64,000 nucleotides of DNA, from positions 310,001-374,000 of the forward strand of contig JAHBWV010000001.1 of NCBI GenBank assembly GCA_019636845.1. Direction: 5' to 3'. Source of the stretch: Phycisphaeraceae bacterium. Its GTDB lineage: Bacteria; Planctomycetota; Phycisphaerae; Phycisphaerales; UBA1924. Positions within the stretch are counted from its first letter, which is position 1. Each line of letters starts with the position of its first letter. Under the pieces are notes generated by a model. That model was not told the DNA's origin. It did not search any database and saw only the letters and a list, made by a program, of their open reading frames with translations. The position numbers were made by a program, and so were the translations under genes. Below, piece by piece: positions 6,839-15,798 of the stretch.

Positions 6839-8359
6839 ATGCGTCGAGTTGGTACGGGCTTTGTGGGCGTGGTTCTCGCGGCGATGCTCGCGGGGTTCTT
6901 TCCGGTGTGTGTGTCGGCGCAGGTGCTGTTCAGGGTGAGGATCGATCCTGGGATCCACGGGGTGCCGTATACCGGGCGTTTGTATGTGGCGATCACGCCG
7001 GCGGCGGTGGTAGAGCCGCGGCTGGAGGCGGGGAACTGGTTTGAGCCGCCTCGTATCCTCGCGGTTGATGTCGAAGGTCTTGCGCCGGGGGCGTGGGTGT
7101 CGATCGACGGGAGCGAGATCAACTTTCCAGGCGGTGAGATCGGCGCGGGCGCGTACGCGGCACAGGCATTCGGGCGTCTGAATCTGGATTCACCGGAGCC
7201 GGGGCGCGGCGTTGGAGATCCGTACTCCGGCGCGGTGCGATTCAAGGTGGAGGAGGAGCCGGCTCAGATTGAGGCGATCGAGTTGGTGCTGGATCGTGTG
7301 GTTGAGTCCGAGCCGTTTGAGGAGACGGATCGGATTCGGTTGGTCGAGATGGTCTCGCCGTTGTTGAGCGCGTTCCATGGGCGTGAGGTGGTGATGCGGG
7401 CGGGGGTGCGATTGCCTCGCGAGTGGGCACCGGATGGGAGCCGCACGTATCCGACTGTGTATTGGGTCACGGGTTTCGGCGGTGATCACACGAGCATCGT
7501 TGGATTGGATCGGATGCTCACGCGCGTGCCGGGAGCGGATGAGTGTCTGATCGTGGTGCCGGATGCGAGTTGCTACTGGGGCCATAGCGTGTTCGCGGAT
7601 TCGGCGACGAACGGGCCTCGGGGGCGTGCGTTGGTGGAGGAGTTGATCCCTGAGGTTGAGGCGAGGTTTCGGGGTGCGGGCGTGGGGGATCGGCGCGCGG
7701 TGACGGGCGGTTCTTCGGGCGGTTGGGCGTCGCTGTGGCTCCAGGTGATGTATCCGGAGTCGTTCGGGTCGTGCTGGGCGCACTGTCCGGACCCGGTTGA
7801 TTTCAGGGACTTTCAGCGGATCAACCTGTACGAGCCGGGCGCGAACATGTACAGAGATCATGAGGGGAACGCGAGGCCGCTTGCGAGGCGCAACGGCGAG
7901 GTGATTCTGGAGTACGAGCCGTTTGTGAGGATGGAAGATGCGCTCGGTCCGGGCGGGCAGATCGCGTCGTTTGAGGCGGTCTTCTCGCCTCGGGGAGCGG
8001 ATGGTGGCCCTCGGCGTCTGTTCGACAGGGAGACGGGGAAGGTCGATCACGAGGTTGCGCGCACGTGGGAGCCGTATGACATCCGTCTGTACCTCGAGCG
8101 GAACTGGGAGCGCGTCGGCGCGGGGCTGGCTGGCAGATTGCGTGTGTTCGCGGGGTCGGTCGACACGTTCTATCTTGAGGGCGCGGTGGCGTTGCTTGCC
8201 GAGTCGCTGAGCGCGTTGGGGAGCGATGCCGAGGTGAAGATCGTCGAAGGGATGGGGCACACGGTGTATCCGGAGGGTGTGCGCCGGATGTTCGTGCATC
8301 TCGTCGAAAGGGAACCCGAGCAGTTCCCTGCGGGCGAGGCGTCGTCGGGAGCGGAGTGA
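6839..8359 (+). CDS. Secreted alpha/beta-hydrolase, enterochelin-esterase-like
   Basis: 506 residues from the ATG at 6839, chosen for the gagaggagc ribosome-binding site and the signal peptide (M-R-R-V-G-T-G-F..., cleavage near V-S-A-Q). An N-terminal beta-rich region (to about residue 180) precedes an esterase domain. The nucleophile motif is T-G-G-S-S-G-G-W at residues 289-296 (Ser292 or Ser293), preceded by Y-P-T-V-Y-W-V-T-G-F-G-G and L-I-V-V-P-D-A-S. The likely catalytic histidine is His474 in G-M-G-H-T-V-Y-P. This order matches the Fes/esterase-D group. The substrate is unknown; no siderophore genes lie nearby. Its stop is 20 bp before the start of the flavoprotein gene, so the two are probably cotranscribed. 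Confidence 0.85.
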   Translation: MRRVGTGFVGVVLAAMLAGFFPVCVSAQVLFRVRIDPGIHGVPYTGRLYVAITPAAVVEPRLEAGNWFEPPRILAVDVEGLAPGAWVSIDGSEINFPGGEIGAGAYAAQAFGRLNLDSPEPGRGVGDPYSGAVRFKVEEEPAQIEAIELVLDRVVESEPFEETDRIRLVEMVSPLLSAFHGREVVMRAGVRLPREWAPDGSRTYPTVYWVTGFGGDHTSIVGLDRMLTRVPGADECLIVVPDASCYWGHSVFADSATNGPRGRALVEELIPEVEARFRGAGVGDRRAVTGGSSGGWASLWLQVMYPESFGSCWAHCPDPVDFRDFQRINLYEPGANMYRDHEGNARPLARRNGEVILEYEPFVRMEDALGPGGQIASFEAVFSPRGADGGPRRLFDRETGKVDHEVARTWEPYDIRLYLERNWERVGAGLAGRLRVFAGSVDTFYLEGAVALLAESLSALGSDAEVKIVEGMGHTVYPEGVRRMFVHLVEREPEQFPAGEASSGAE

Positions 8360-8379
8360 TCGCGGAGGAAGGGGCGTTC

Positions 8380-9363
8380 ATGGCGGACGTGGTCGTACTT
8401 GGCGTGGGCGTGATCGGCCTGACGTCGGCCCTCACGCTTGAGGAGCGGGGGCATCGGGTGCGAGTGATCGCGGCCTCGACCGGCGCGTCGGTGACATCGT
8501 CGGTTGCCGGCGCGATCTGGTTCCCGTTCTGGGCCGAGCCACGGGAGCGGGTGAGTCGCTGGGCGTCGGTCACGCGACACTGGTTGACCGACCTGTCGCG
8601 GAGCGATGCGAGCGCGGGCGTTGACGTGCTGCGGATGCTCGAGCTTGATGACAGTGACCAGACGCCGTGGTGGGGGATGGAGATCGAGGATCTGTCGCTT
8701 GAGCGTGCGGGTTCGCGGGGCGTTGATTCAGCCCGGTGGAACGGCGCGCCCTTCGGATGGCGATTCAGTGCGCCGCGGGTTGATCCGCGTCACCATCTGC
8801 CGTGGCTTGAGGCGCGCCTTCGGACACCGGTTCTGAGGCGGACGGTCTCATCGTTGTCGGATGTGGTCGATGATCGGTCACTGGGCGCGGATGTGGTGGT
8901 GAACTGCACGGGTTTGGGCGCGGGGAGACTCGCGCGGGATGAACAGATCCGTCCGCTCTTCGGCCAGGTCGTTGTGTGCGAGCCCGGCACGTTCGATCCG
9001 GGCTCGTCAATGGCGGACGAACGCGATCCCAAGGCGGTGTTCTATGCGATTCCGCGCCGGGACGAGGTGATCATCGGGGGATGCACGGCGGAGTGGGATG
9101 GGAATGTCGCGGACGGCACGCTTCCTGCGCCGGATCCGAATCTGACGGAGGTGCTGCTGGCGCGTGCGGCTCGCTATGGAGTTGAGCCGAGGGAAATTCT
9201 GAGGGTTGTCGCGGGGCTTCGTCCGTATCGAACAGCGGTTCGTGTGGAGCGTGACGCGGCGGATCCCCGGATCATCCACAACTACGGGCACGGGGGCTCG
9301 GGGTACACGATCGCGCGGGGGTGTGCGGTGGAGGTTGCGGGGATGGTGGAGCGGGGGGCGTGA
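8380..9363 (+). CDS. FAD-dependent D-amino-acid-oxidase-like protein
   Basis: 327 residues from the ATG at 8380, which has ggaggaagggg just upstream; a GTG at 8356 is also in frame but overlaps the previous gene. The N-terminus V-V-V-L-G-V-G-V-I-G-L-T (residues 4-15) is the dinucleotide-binding fold, followed by S-V-A-G-A-I-W-F-P-F. The C-terminus holds the DAO signature: V-V-A-G-L-R-P-Y-R-T, then I-I-H-N-Y-G-H-G-G-S-G-Y-T with the conserved G-H-G-G-S-G. DAO enzymes oxidise D-amino acids or glycine-like substrates with FAD; the exact substrate cannot be read. No signal peptide, so cytoplasmic. Confidence 0.9.
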   Translation: MADVVVLGVGVIGLTSALTLEERGHRVRVIAASTGASVTSSVAGAIWFPFWAEPRERVSRWASVTRHWLTDLSRSDASAGVDVLRMLELDDSDQTPWWGMEIEDLSLERAGSRGVDSARWNGAPFGWRFSAPRVDPRHHLPWLEARLRTPVLRRTVSSLSDVVDDRSLGADVVVNCTGLGAGRLARDEQIRPLFGQVVVCEPGTFDPGSSMADERDPKAVFYAIPRRDEVIIGGCTAEWDGNVADGTLPAPDPNLTEVLLARAARYGVEPREILRVVAGLRPYRTAVRVERDAADPRIIHNYGHGGSGYTIARGCAVEVAGMVERGA

Positions 9364-9399
9364 CGGGATGCGGCGTGTTCGGCGTCTTTGCTCACTCAG

Positions 9400-10437
9400 A
9401 TGATCCCTATGGATTCAATCACGATGATGCGAAACAGTGCTTTGGCCACGGTCCTCCTCGCGATCACGTCGATGGTTCTTTCGGCTCCGGCGAGGGCTCA
9501 GGATGCGCGGCCCCAGGAGCCCGTTGCGCGTGCACAGGCCGCGGCATCACACATTGAGATCAAGGCGAGCCCGTTGCTCTCGCTGCACATGCTGGTGAGG
9601 GCGGCTGCGGCGGGCGCGGTGGTGCCCGAGTGTGTTCGGCCCGCTGTTGAGGCGATGGGGGCGACGGGCGATGACGTGCAGTGGGCGGTGATGGATGCGT
9701 TGTTTGCCACGGCGGAGAGTGCCGCGACGGCGCGGGATGTGCTGGCGGCGATGGCGGGGAGGTTCCGCGAGGACGCCGGTCCGAAGGTTCTCGCGTATGC
9801 GGATGCGCTCGAGCAGGTGGGGCCGGCGTTCGACGCGGAGGTGTGGCCGGGGCATGAGGCGAGGATTCAGGCGGCACGCTCGGGGCTGGAGGCCGCGCTC
9901 ACGGCGCACGGGCCAACGTGCATCGCGCGGCTGTGCGAGCTCTTGGGGATGACCGATCCGGGCAAAGCGATTCCGGCTTTCCTGGTGGTCGATGCGCCGG
10001 CGCCCGGCGGATTCACGGGGCTGTCGCGCCAGCATGGGGCGTTGTGCATCGTGTCGATCGACATGCATCAGGGTTCTGCGCTTGTTGAGGCGGTGCTGCA
10101 CGAGGCGATTCATGCGTTGGATGCGCACACGAGGCAGCAGGAGCTGCCGACGGTCTTGCAGGCGTTGCGGAAGGCGATGACGGATGCCGGGGTTGCGGCG
10201 ACGGATGCGCGGATGCGGGATGTGCCACACACCTTGATCTTCGCGGCGGCGGCGGAGGTGACGCGCACGAGCGTCGATGCTTCGCACGTTGCGTACGGGC
10301 AGACGGGTGGCTTTTACGCGAAAGTGCCAGAGGCGGCGGAGGCGGTTCTGCCGGTGTGGCAGCGATACGTCGCGGCGGAGATCGAAACGGCGGAGATGGT
10401 TGCGGAGATTGTCCAGAGCGCAACGAAGCCCGAGTGA
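9400..10437 (+). CDS. Secreted protein of unknown family with HExxH metal-binding motif
   Basis: About 345 residues from the ATG at 9400; ATGs at 9409 and 9424 and a TTG at 9388 are also possible and none has a strong ribosome-binding site. A signal peptide ends near A-P-A-R-A-Q. The middle contains L-H-E-A-I-H-A-L-D (His234-Glu235-x-x-His238), the zinc-binding pattern of many metallopeptidases, inside a helix-like stretch, so it may be a genuine active site. I recognise no wider family. A third zinc ligand could lie in the following 60 residues (H-T-R-Q-Q, or P-H-T-L). It converges on the AlkD-like gene with one base between the two stops. Confidence 0.7.
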   Translation: MIPMDSITMMRNSALATVLLAITSMVLSAPARAQDARPQEPVARAQAAASHIEIKASPLLSLHMLVRAAAAGAVVPECVRPAVEAMGATGDDVQWAVMDALFATAESAATARDVLAAMAGRFREDAGPKVLAYADALEQVGPAFDAEVWPGHEARIQAARSGLEAALTAHGPTCIARLCELLGMTDPGKAIPAFLVVDAPAPGGFTGLSRQHGALCIVSIDMHQGSALVEAVLHEAIHALDAHTRQQELPTVLQALRKAMTDAGVAATDARMRDVPHTLIFAAAAEVTRTSVDASHVAYGQTGGFYAKVPEAAEAVLPVWQRYVAAEIETAEMVAEIVQSATKPE

Positions 10438-10438
10438 C

Positions 10439-11245
10439 TCAGGGCGCGATCGTCCGCATGGCGCGCCGGCAGATGCGTTCGGTCTGGCGCGTCGGGCTCT
10501 CTTTGAGCCACGCGGCGCAGACCTTCTTGACCCATTCTGGGTTTGACTTTGAGGCGTCGTTGAGCCAGTTGGCGACGGAGTCCTGAACATACTTGGTTGG
10601 ATCAGCGTTGAGAGGTTGAAGGATGGGGAGGCCGGGTGCGGGGTTGCGTTTGAGCGTGTCGAGGTGGACGCACCAGACGCCTCGCGGACGGGTGATCTCG
10701 CTGGCGTAGCGCCGGATGTTCGGGGACTTTGACGCGGTCCAGGGGAGGAGGAGGTCGAGGGATCGGTCGAGTTCCGCGGCGATGCGTGGGCGGAGGCCGA
10801 TCCACGCCCACTCGCGGACGCCTGAGTTCGGATCATCGGCGAGGGGCTTGATGAGGGCGAGGCGCTGCTTGAGTGAGAGGCCATCGATGTGTCCGATGGT
10901 GTAGCAGGCCCAGCCGCGGACGGAGTCAGAGGTGTGGGCGATGCACATGTCGATCGCATCGTGCCCGTGCGTATCGATCAGCGCGCGTGCGACCATCTCC
11001 ATGCGTTTGGTGATGCCGAGGCCGCCCTCGCCTCCGGCGAGGGTTGCGGGGACGAGCTTGGCTGCCTTCGGCGAGAGCGTGCGGAGCAGTGCCGCGAAGT
11101 CGACGCAGAGGAGTTCAGCAAGGGTTGCGGATTCGATTGTGCCGGCGTTCAGTGCGTCGAGCGTCTTCGCGTCCACATCCGCCATGCGGCGTGCGCCCTT
11201 GCGAGGGGCGGGGGAAGTGGAAGGTGGTCTGGTGGGCTTGGGCAT
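10439..11245 (-). CDS. AlkC/AlkD-like HEAT-repeat DNA alkylation repair protein
   Basis: 268 residues from the ATG at 11243-11245; ATGs at 11299 and further inside are possible starts. The body is all helical HEAT-like repeats: V-R-G-W-A-C-Y-T-I-G, G-V-R-E-W-A-W-I-G-L, N-I-R-R-Y-A-S-E-I-T-R-P, and near the end Y-V-Q-D-S-V-A-N-W-L-N-D-A-S-K, a segment typical of the DNA alkylation repair group (COG4335 type). Those proteins are DNA glycosylases that recognise alkylated bases. Whether this copy is catalytic cannot be decided by eye. It is divergent from thiL with 73 bp between the starts. Confidence 0.8.
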   Translation of the reverse strand: MPKPTRPPSTSPAPRKGARRMADVDAKTLDALNAGTIESATLAELLCVDFAALLRTLSPKAAKLVPATLAGGEGGLGITKRMEMVARALIDTHGHDAIDMCIAHTSDSVRGWACYTIGHIDGLSLKQRLALIKPLADDPNSGVREWAWIGLRPRIAAELDRSLDLLLPWTASKSPNIRRYASEITRPRGVWCVHLDTLKRNPAPGLPILQPLNADPTKYVQDSVANWLNDASKSNPEWVKKVCAAWLKESPTRQTERICRRAMRTIAP

Positions 11246-11318
11246 GGCAATGGGCAATGGGCGATGGGAGGGAGAGCGTATCGTCGGATCTGGAGGCACG
11301 AGTTCCTACGCTTCAACC

Positions 11319-12236
11319 ATGCGAGAGTCCGAGTTACATGCGCACATCAGGGACCTGGCGGCGGGCATGTCGGGTTCTTTCCCGCGCGTACTCCTGGGTC
11401 CCGGTGATGACTGCGCGGTGGTTCGCACCGGCCAGCGCACGCTGCTGACCGTCGATCAGGTCGTTGAGGGGCGGCACTTCGCGTCCGGCACACCGATCGA
11501 TCTGATTGCGCGGAAAGCGGTTGCTCGTTCGATCTCTGATCTTGCGGCGATGGCGTGCCGCCCGGTGTGTGCGCTCGCGACGGGCCTCCTGCCCTCGGGG
11601 TATGGGCACGCGCGGGAGTTGACCGAGCGATTGCACCACTGGGCGAATCACTGGTCGTGCCCGATTGTCGGAGGGGACATTTCCACTTCGCCCACCGACA
11701 CGCCGCTCTCTCTCACGGTGACGGCGCTGGGCGAACTCCGCGAGGACGAGCCGCCGGTCACGCGTGCGGGAGCGCGAGCGGGGGACGTGGTCTACGTGAC
11801 GGGCGCACTGGGCGGGTCGCTTGCGTCGGGGCGTCACCTCGGGTTCGAGCCGCGGGTGGAGGACGCGCTCTGGCTTCGTGCGACGCTGGGCTCGGACCTG
11901 ACATCGATGATCGATCTGTCGGATGGGCTGGGGCGCGACGGTGCGCGCGTCGCCCTCGCCTCCGGTGTGATCGTCGAAATCGATGGCGCGTCGATCCCCC
12001 TTCATGCGGGAACGGCCGGATGGCAAGACGCGGCTGGCGACGGCGAGGACTATGAGTTGCTATTCACCGTCCGACGATCGCTCGGAGCCGTCGCCCGATC
12101 GCCCCGCGGAACGCCCATCACACGGGTCGGACGCGTGGTCGCGCTGGGTTCGGACCGCTCGACTGGCGCGTGCATCGTGCAGATGCCCGATGGCACGACG
12201 ATCGACGCCTCCGAGATGGGTTGGGAGCATGGCTGA
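11319..12236 (+). CDS. thiL: Thiamine-monophosphate kinase
   Basis: 305 residues from the ATG at 11319; the upstream open frame overlaps the AlkD-like gene and is not coding. Family motifs in order: G-P-G-D-D-C-A-V (residues 27-34), T-V-D-Q-V-V-E-G-R-H-F (44-54), R-S-I-S-D-L-A-A-M, G-G-D-I, T-A-L-G-E, I-D-L-S-D-G-L, and G-E-D-Y-E-L-L-F near residue 245. ThiL phosphorylates thiamine monophosphate to the active diphosphate cofactor with ATP and belongs to the PurM/AIR synthetase fold. Length is normal. It starts a rightward run with the tsaE fusion (31-bp gap) and the DUF1015 gene. Confidence 0.95.
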   Translation: MRESELHAHIRDLAAGMSGSFPRVLLGPGDDCAVVRTGQRTLLTVDQVVEGRHFASGTPIDLIARKAVARSISDLAAMACRPVCALATGLLPSGYGHARELTERLHHWANHWSCPIVGGDISTSPTDTPLSLTVTALGELREDEPPVTRAGARAGDVVYVTGALGGSLASGRHLGFEPRVEDALWLRATLGSDLTSMIDLSDGLGRDGARVALASGVIVEIDGASIPLHAGTAGWQDAAGDGEDYELLFTVRRSLGAVARSPRGTPITRVGRVVALGSDRSTGACIVQMPDGTTIDASEMGWEHG

Positions 12237-12267
12237 TGCGTGGGGCTCTTTGATCCAATAATCCGGC

Positions 12268-12924
12268 ATGAGACTCGAGCGCACCCTGACATCGCATGCG
12301 GAGACGGAGCGGGTCGCCGCCGCGCTCGCCCCGCTGTTGCGTGCGGGTGATGTGCTGGCTCTTTCGGGCGATCTTGGTTCTGGGAAGACGACGTTTGTTC
12401 GCGCGCTTGCGGGCGCACTGGGGATCGATGCCGGGCTGGTTTCCAGCCCGACGTATGTGATTGCGAATCAGTATCCGAACTCGCGCGGCCCACGGATGGC
12501 CCATATCGACGCGTACCGGTTGTCGGGGGCGGACGATCTTGATGCCATCGGTTGGGATCTGCTGACGGACGGTTCGTGGATCGTGGCTGTCGAGTGGCCG
12601 GATCGTGTCGGCGGGATCGGGGGCGGGGCGATCGAGCGAGATGCGATGGAGATCCGGCTTGAGCACGGTCCGATCCGCGATGGCGCGGAATCGCGGCACA
12701 TGGCGATGACCCTACCTGACGCGTGGGTCACACGGCCTGAATTGCCAGCACTTATCGGCGCGATGAGAACGGGGACCCGGTGTCCGGTCACGGGTGAGCA
12801 AGTCTCCCCGGATGCGCCCTTCTTCCCGTTTTCGAGCGAGCGGGCCCGCCTGGCGGACCTGAACGCGTGGCTGACGGGCGGGCACACCATCAGCGGGCCA
12901 CTCTCGGCTGAGGAGATGGAGTAG
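12268..12924 (+). CDS. tsaE: TsaE ATPase fused to a YacG-like C-terminal domain
   Basis: 218 residues. Residues 1-150 are TsaE, the ATPase of the tRNA t6A (threonylcarbamoyl-adenosine37) complex: Walker A G-D-L-G-S-G-K-T-T-F, S-S-P-T-Y-V-I, H-I-D-A-Y-R-L, and V-E-W-P-D-R. TsaE proteins are usually about 150 residues. The extra C-terminal part reads R-C-P-V-T-G-E-Q-V then F-F-P-F-S-S-E-R-A-R-L-A-D-L-N-A-W-L, which lines up with YacG (P-F-C-S-E-R-C-R-L-I-D-L-G-R-W-L), a small gyrase-interacting zinc protein. Three of the four zinc cysteines are replaced, so the domain should not bind zinc in the usual way. No tsaB/tsaD nearby. Confidence 0.88.
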   Translation: MRLERTLTSHAETERVAAALAPLLRAGDVLALSGDLGSGKTTFVRALAGALGIDAGLVSSPTYVIANQYPNSRGPRMAHIDAYRLSGADDLDAIGWDLLTDGSWIVAVEWPDRVGGIGGGAIERDAMEIRLEHGPIRDGAESRHMAMTLPDAWVTRPELPALIGAMRTGTRCPVTGEQVSPDAPFFPFSSERARLADLNAWLTGGHTISGPLSAEEME

Positions 12925-12989
12925 CCGTATCCGGTACGGCTTGTATACTCGGCAGAGCGAGCGATCGCGCGACGCATGGAGCGAGAACG

Positions 12990-14330
12990 ATGCCACAGGT
13001 CCACGCCTTCCGCCCTTTGCAGTATGTCTCGCCATCCGGCGATGTCTCGCCCTTCATCGCTCCTCCGTATGACGTGCTGGACGCGGAGGGGAAGGCGCGG
13101 TTGCTCGCTCGCGACGCCAGGAACATCGTCGCGGCGGATCTGCCCCATGTTCCTGCGAAGAAGCTGGGACCGCCCGAGGCGTACGCGGCGGCGGCGACGC
13201 TGATCGAGCGTTGGGTGGCCGAGGGCGTGCTGACTCGGAGCGAACGTCCGGCGATCTTTGCCTATCGCCAGCTGTTCGAGTGGAACGGACGTACGACGGA
13301 TCGTTGCGGGATGATCTGCACGCTCGACGCGGTCCCCTTCGGGAAGAGGCCGGGAGGGGGTGTTCTCCCCCATGAGCAGACATTCAGCGGTCCGAAGGAG
13401 GATCGGCTGGCGTTGATGAAGGCGACGCGAGCGCAGTTGTCACCGATCTTTGGTTTGCACGCCGATGAGGCGGGTCGGGCTTCGGGGCTGGTGAGATCGG
13501 TGATGGCATCGCGCGGGGCTGACATGCGCGCTCGCAGCGACGACGGCGTGACGCACGAGGTCTGGCGGATCGAAGATGACGCGACGATCGAGAGGTATCG
13601 GGAGGCGCTTGCCGGCGAAGATGTCTTCATCGCCGACGGGCATCACAGGTACAACACCGCGCTCAATTATCTGTCGTTGCTTGAGTCGCAGGGGGCGGTG
13701 TCTTCGGATCATCCCGCGCGGCGCTGCATGTTCGTGATGGTCGGGATGTCGGATCCGGGGCTGGTGATCGGCGCGACACATCGTGTGCTCGGCGGTATGC
13801 GCGACTACACGTTCGATGCCTTCATTTCGGCCGCATCGGACCACCTTCGGTTTGAGCCGATTGCGGGCGATCTGGCGGCCCTTGAGCGCGCGGTTCACAC
13901 GTTAACCGGCATGGGGCAGAACCGATTCGGGCTGTACGACATGACGACCGGGCGGTGCGCTGTTGCGATTCCTGCGACGACTGACCCGCTCGCGAAGCGG
14001 TTTGCCGAGAAGCCCCGCGCGTGGCGGGCTCTGGATGTGGCGATCATCCAGCACCTGATCGTTGAAGAGATATGCCAGCCCAGGTTGAACGCGGGCGAGC
14101 CGGTGACGTGGGCGTTCCCGCACACGATTCCGGAGGTTGAGCAGATCGCATCGGGGAAAGAGACGGGCGCTGGCGGGGGCGCGGGATTCGCGCAGCTCGC
14201 GGTGATCGTGAGGCCCACGCCGCTGGATGCCGTGAGGGAAATCTGCCTCGCCGGAGAGTTGATGCCTCAGAAGTCGACGTTCTTCCTGCCGAAGCTCGCC
14301 ACGGGTCTGGCGATCAATCCGCTGGCGTAA
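12990..14330 (+). CDS. DUF1015 domain protein
   Basis: 446 residues, the usual length for the family. Signature segments: I-A-P-P-Y-D-V-L-D near residue 25, H-E-Q-T-F-S-G-P-K-E-D-R-L near 127, and F-I-A-D-G-H-H-R-Y-N-T-A-L near 215. DUF1015 proteins are widespread cytoplasmic proteins with no settled biochemical role; some have been linked to serine metabolism by context, which I cannot confirm here. It lies 65 bp after the tsaE fusion and converges on the thioredoxin gene with 3 bp between stops. Confidence 0.9.
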   Translation: MPQVHAFRPLQYVSPSGDVSPFIAPPYDVLDAEGKARLLARDARNIVAADLPHVPAKKLGPPEAYAAAATLIERWVAEGVLTRSERPAIFAYRQLFEWNGRTTDRCGMICTLDAVPFGKRPGGGVLPHEQTFSGPKEDRLALMKATRAQLSPIFGLHADEAGRASGLVRSVMASRGADMRARSDDGVTHEVWRIEDDATIERYREALAGEDVFIADGHHRYNTALNYLSLLESQGAVSSDHPARRCMFVMVGMSDPGLVIGATHRVLGGMRDYTFDAFISAASDHLRFEPIAGDLAALERAVHTLTGMGQNRFGLYDMTTGRCAVAIPATTDPLAKRFAEKPRAWRALDVAIIQHLIVEEICQPRLNAGEPVTWAFPHTIPEVEQIASGKETGAGGGAGFAQLAVIVRPTPLDAVREICLAGELMPQKSTFFLPKLATGLAINPLA

Positions 14331-14333
14331 GCA

Positions 14334-14801
14334 TCAACCCGCGGAACGAGTCCTTGAGAGCGCGGTTTCGAGCCACTTCTCAAGGTTGGAAGCGGACGTG
14401 TTCCCCTCGTGGCGTGCGAGCTCTTCGCCCTTCCATACCACGATGAGTGCGGGGATTGGGCCGACGCGGAGTCGGCGTGCGGCGTCGATTGAGACCTGGT
14501 CGGGTCCGGTGACATCGGCGTAGACGGGGATGGTGCCTCCCTTGATCAGTTGCTCGATCTTCGAGGAGGCGAGTGCGTTCCGCTTGAGGGCTTGGCATGG
14601 GCCGCACCAGTCGGCGGTTGCGAAGACGAGCACCGGTCGCCCCTCCTGCTCGCTTCTCTGGAGTGCGACATCGAGGGTGACGGCGGACGAGAACGCCGCG
14701 GGTTTCGGGGCTGGTCCGCCCCCTGAGCGCATGAGCCATGCGAGCATGGAGAGCGCGACGACCGCGACGAGAAGCACTGTGAAACCGGCACGAGATGGCA
14801 T
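14334..14801 (-). CDS. Membrane-anchored thioredoxin-like protein
   Basis: 155 residues. An N-terminal hydrophobic helix (about residues 7-24) anchors or exports it. The thioredoxin fold follows with the active site A-D-W-C-G-P-C (Cys66 and Cys69), then P-V-Y-A-D-V-T-G and G-P-I-P-A-L-I-V-V, where the cis-proline precedes the final strands. The redox-active pair faces the periplasm if the helix inserts in the usual way. A GGAGG ribosome-binding site lies 4 nt before the ATG. It is the last gene of the leftward run that starts at yifB, 10 bp after the CNNM gene. Confidence 0.9.
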   Translation of the reverse strand: MPSRAGFTVLLVAVVALSMLAWLMRSGGGPAPKPAAFSSAVTLDVALQRSEQEGRPVLVFATADWCGPCQALKRNALASSKIEQLIKGGTIPVYADVTGPDQVSIDAARRLRVGPIPALIVVWKGEELARHEGNTSASNLEKWLETALSRTRSAG

Positions 14802-14811
14802 GACGCCTCCG

Positions 14812-15798
14812 TTAGTCGGCCCCGATCACGCCTCCGACGAGGGGCTCGACCAGGTCCTTGACTGTGACGATACCGACCGGCTTGCCGGCACGTTCCACGA
14901 TGGCGAGAGATTGTGCCGCGGCCTGGAGCAGTCGCAGGGCTTCGACGACACGCATCTCTTCACGGACGATGACGGGTGGGAGTCGATGCCGCTCGATGGG
15001 TGTATTTGGATCGAGGAGAACATCGATGGCTCTTGCGGTGCCCTTGAGGCGTCCCGCGGCATCGACGAGCGGAAACGCGTTATGCCCCGCGCTGACGACG
15101 GCGCGGACGGCGTGGTCCGCGGTCGTGTTGATCGCGATGACGCGAACCTTCGCCCACGGGATCATCTCATCACGGACGGTGACGCGTGTGAATTCTGTGG
15201 CGCGATCGATCAGTGTGGACTGTGCGTCGGAGATCGCGCCTGAGACGCTTCCTTCTTTGAGGAGCATCGCGACGCGCTCGCGGGATCCGGAGAGCTCCTC
15301 TGCGGAGGCGAGGCCGACCATTCGTCCGATCGTGCGTCCGAGGCCGACGACAAGGGGGACAACACCCAGGGCTGTGAAGAGGCGTGTGAATGATTCGAGC
15401 GGAGCGGCGAATCGGTATGTGAGACTGTCGGCGGCTCGTCGGAAGGTTTCTTTGGGGAGCGACTCGCAGAAGACGAGTACGAAGGGGGTGAGGACGAGCG
15501 TGTTGATGAGGACGATCTGGCTGTCGGCGTAGCCGAGCCCTCCGAGAAAGGCGGTCGCGCCGAGCGCGCCGAGGTAGTTGGAGATGTTGTTGCCGACGAG
15601 GAGTGTGGCGAGGAGGGAGTCGGGCCGGTCGAGCGAGCGTTGCAGGCGGGTCGCGGCGCGGTCGCCTCGTGAGGCGCGGATGCGCAGCCGGACACGATTG
15701 AGTGTGTAGCAGCCGGTTTCGACGCCGCTCCACATGGAGGAGCAGACGAGCCCGACAACGGCGAGCAAGAGCCAGCCGATCTGTTCGAGGGTTGTCAT
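14812..15798 (-). CDS. CNNM/CBS-domain membrane protein (HlyC/CorC family), second copy
   Basis: 328 residues. The N-terminal half is a CNNM (DUF21) membrane domain: L-V-C-S-S-M-W-S-G-V-E-T-G near residue 20, L-L-V-G-N-N-I-S-N-Y near 68, C-E-S-L-P-K-E near 110, and three to four hydrophobic helices. Two CBS motifs follow (V-R-D-E-M-I-P-W and V-G-I-V-T-V-K-D-L). The CorC_HlyC C-terminal domain is missing, so it is shorter than its neighbour. Family members are linked to magnesium and cobalt export. Its start overlaps the stop of the upstream CNNM gene by 4 nt, so the two are probably made together and may form a heterodimer. Confidence 0.9.
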   Translation of the reverse strand: MTTLEQIGWLLLAVVGLVCSSMWSGVETGCYTLNRVRLRIRASRGDRAATRLQRSLDRPDSLLATLLVGNNISNYLGALGATAFLGGLGYADSQIVLINTLVLTPFVLVFCESLPKETFRRAADSLTYRFAAPLESFTRLFTALGVVPLVVGLGRTIGRMVGLASAEELSGSRERVAMLLKEGSVSGAISDAQSTLIDRATEFTRVTVRDEMIPWAKVRVIAINTTADHAVRAVVSAGHNAFPLVDAAGRLKGTARAIDVLLDPNTPIERHRLPPVIVREEMRVVEALRLLQAAAQSLAIVERAGKPVGIVTVKDLVEPLVGGVIGAD

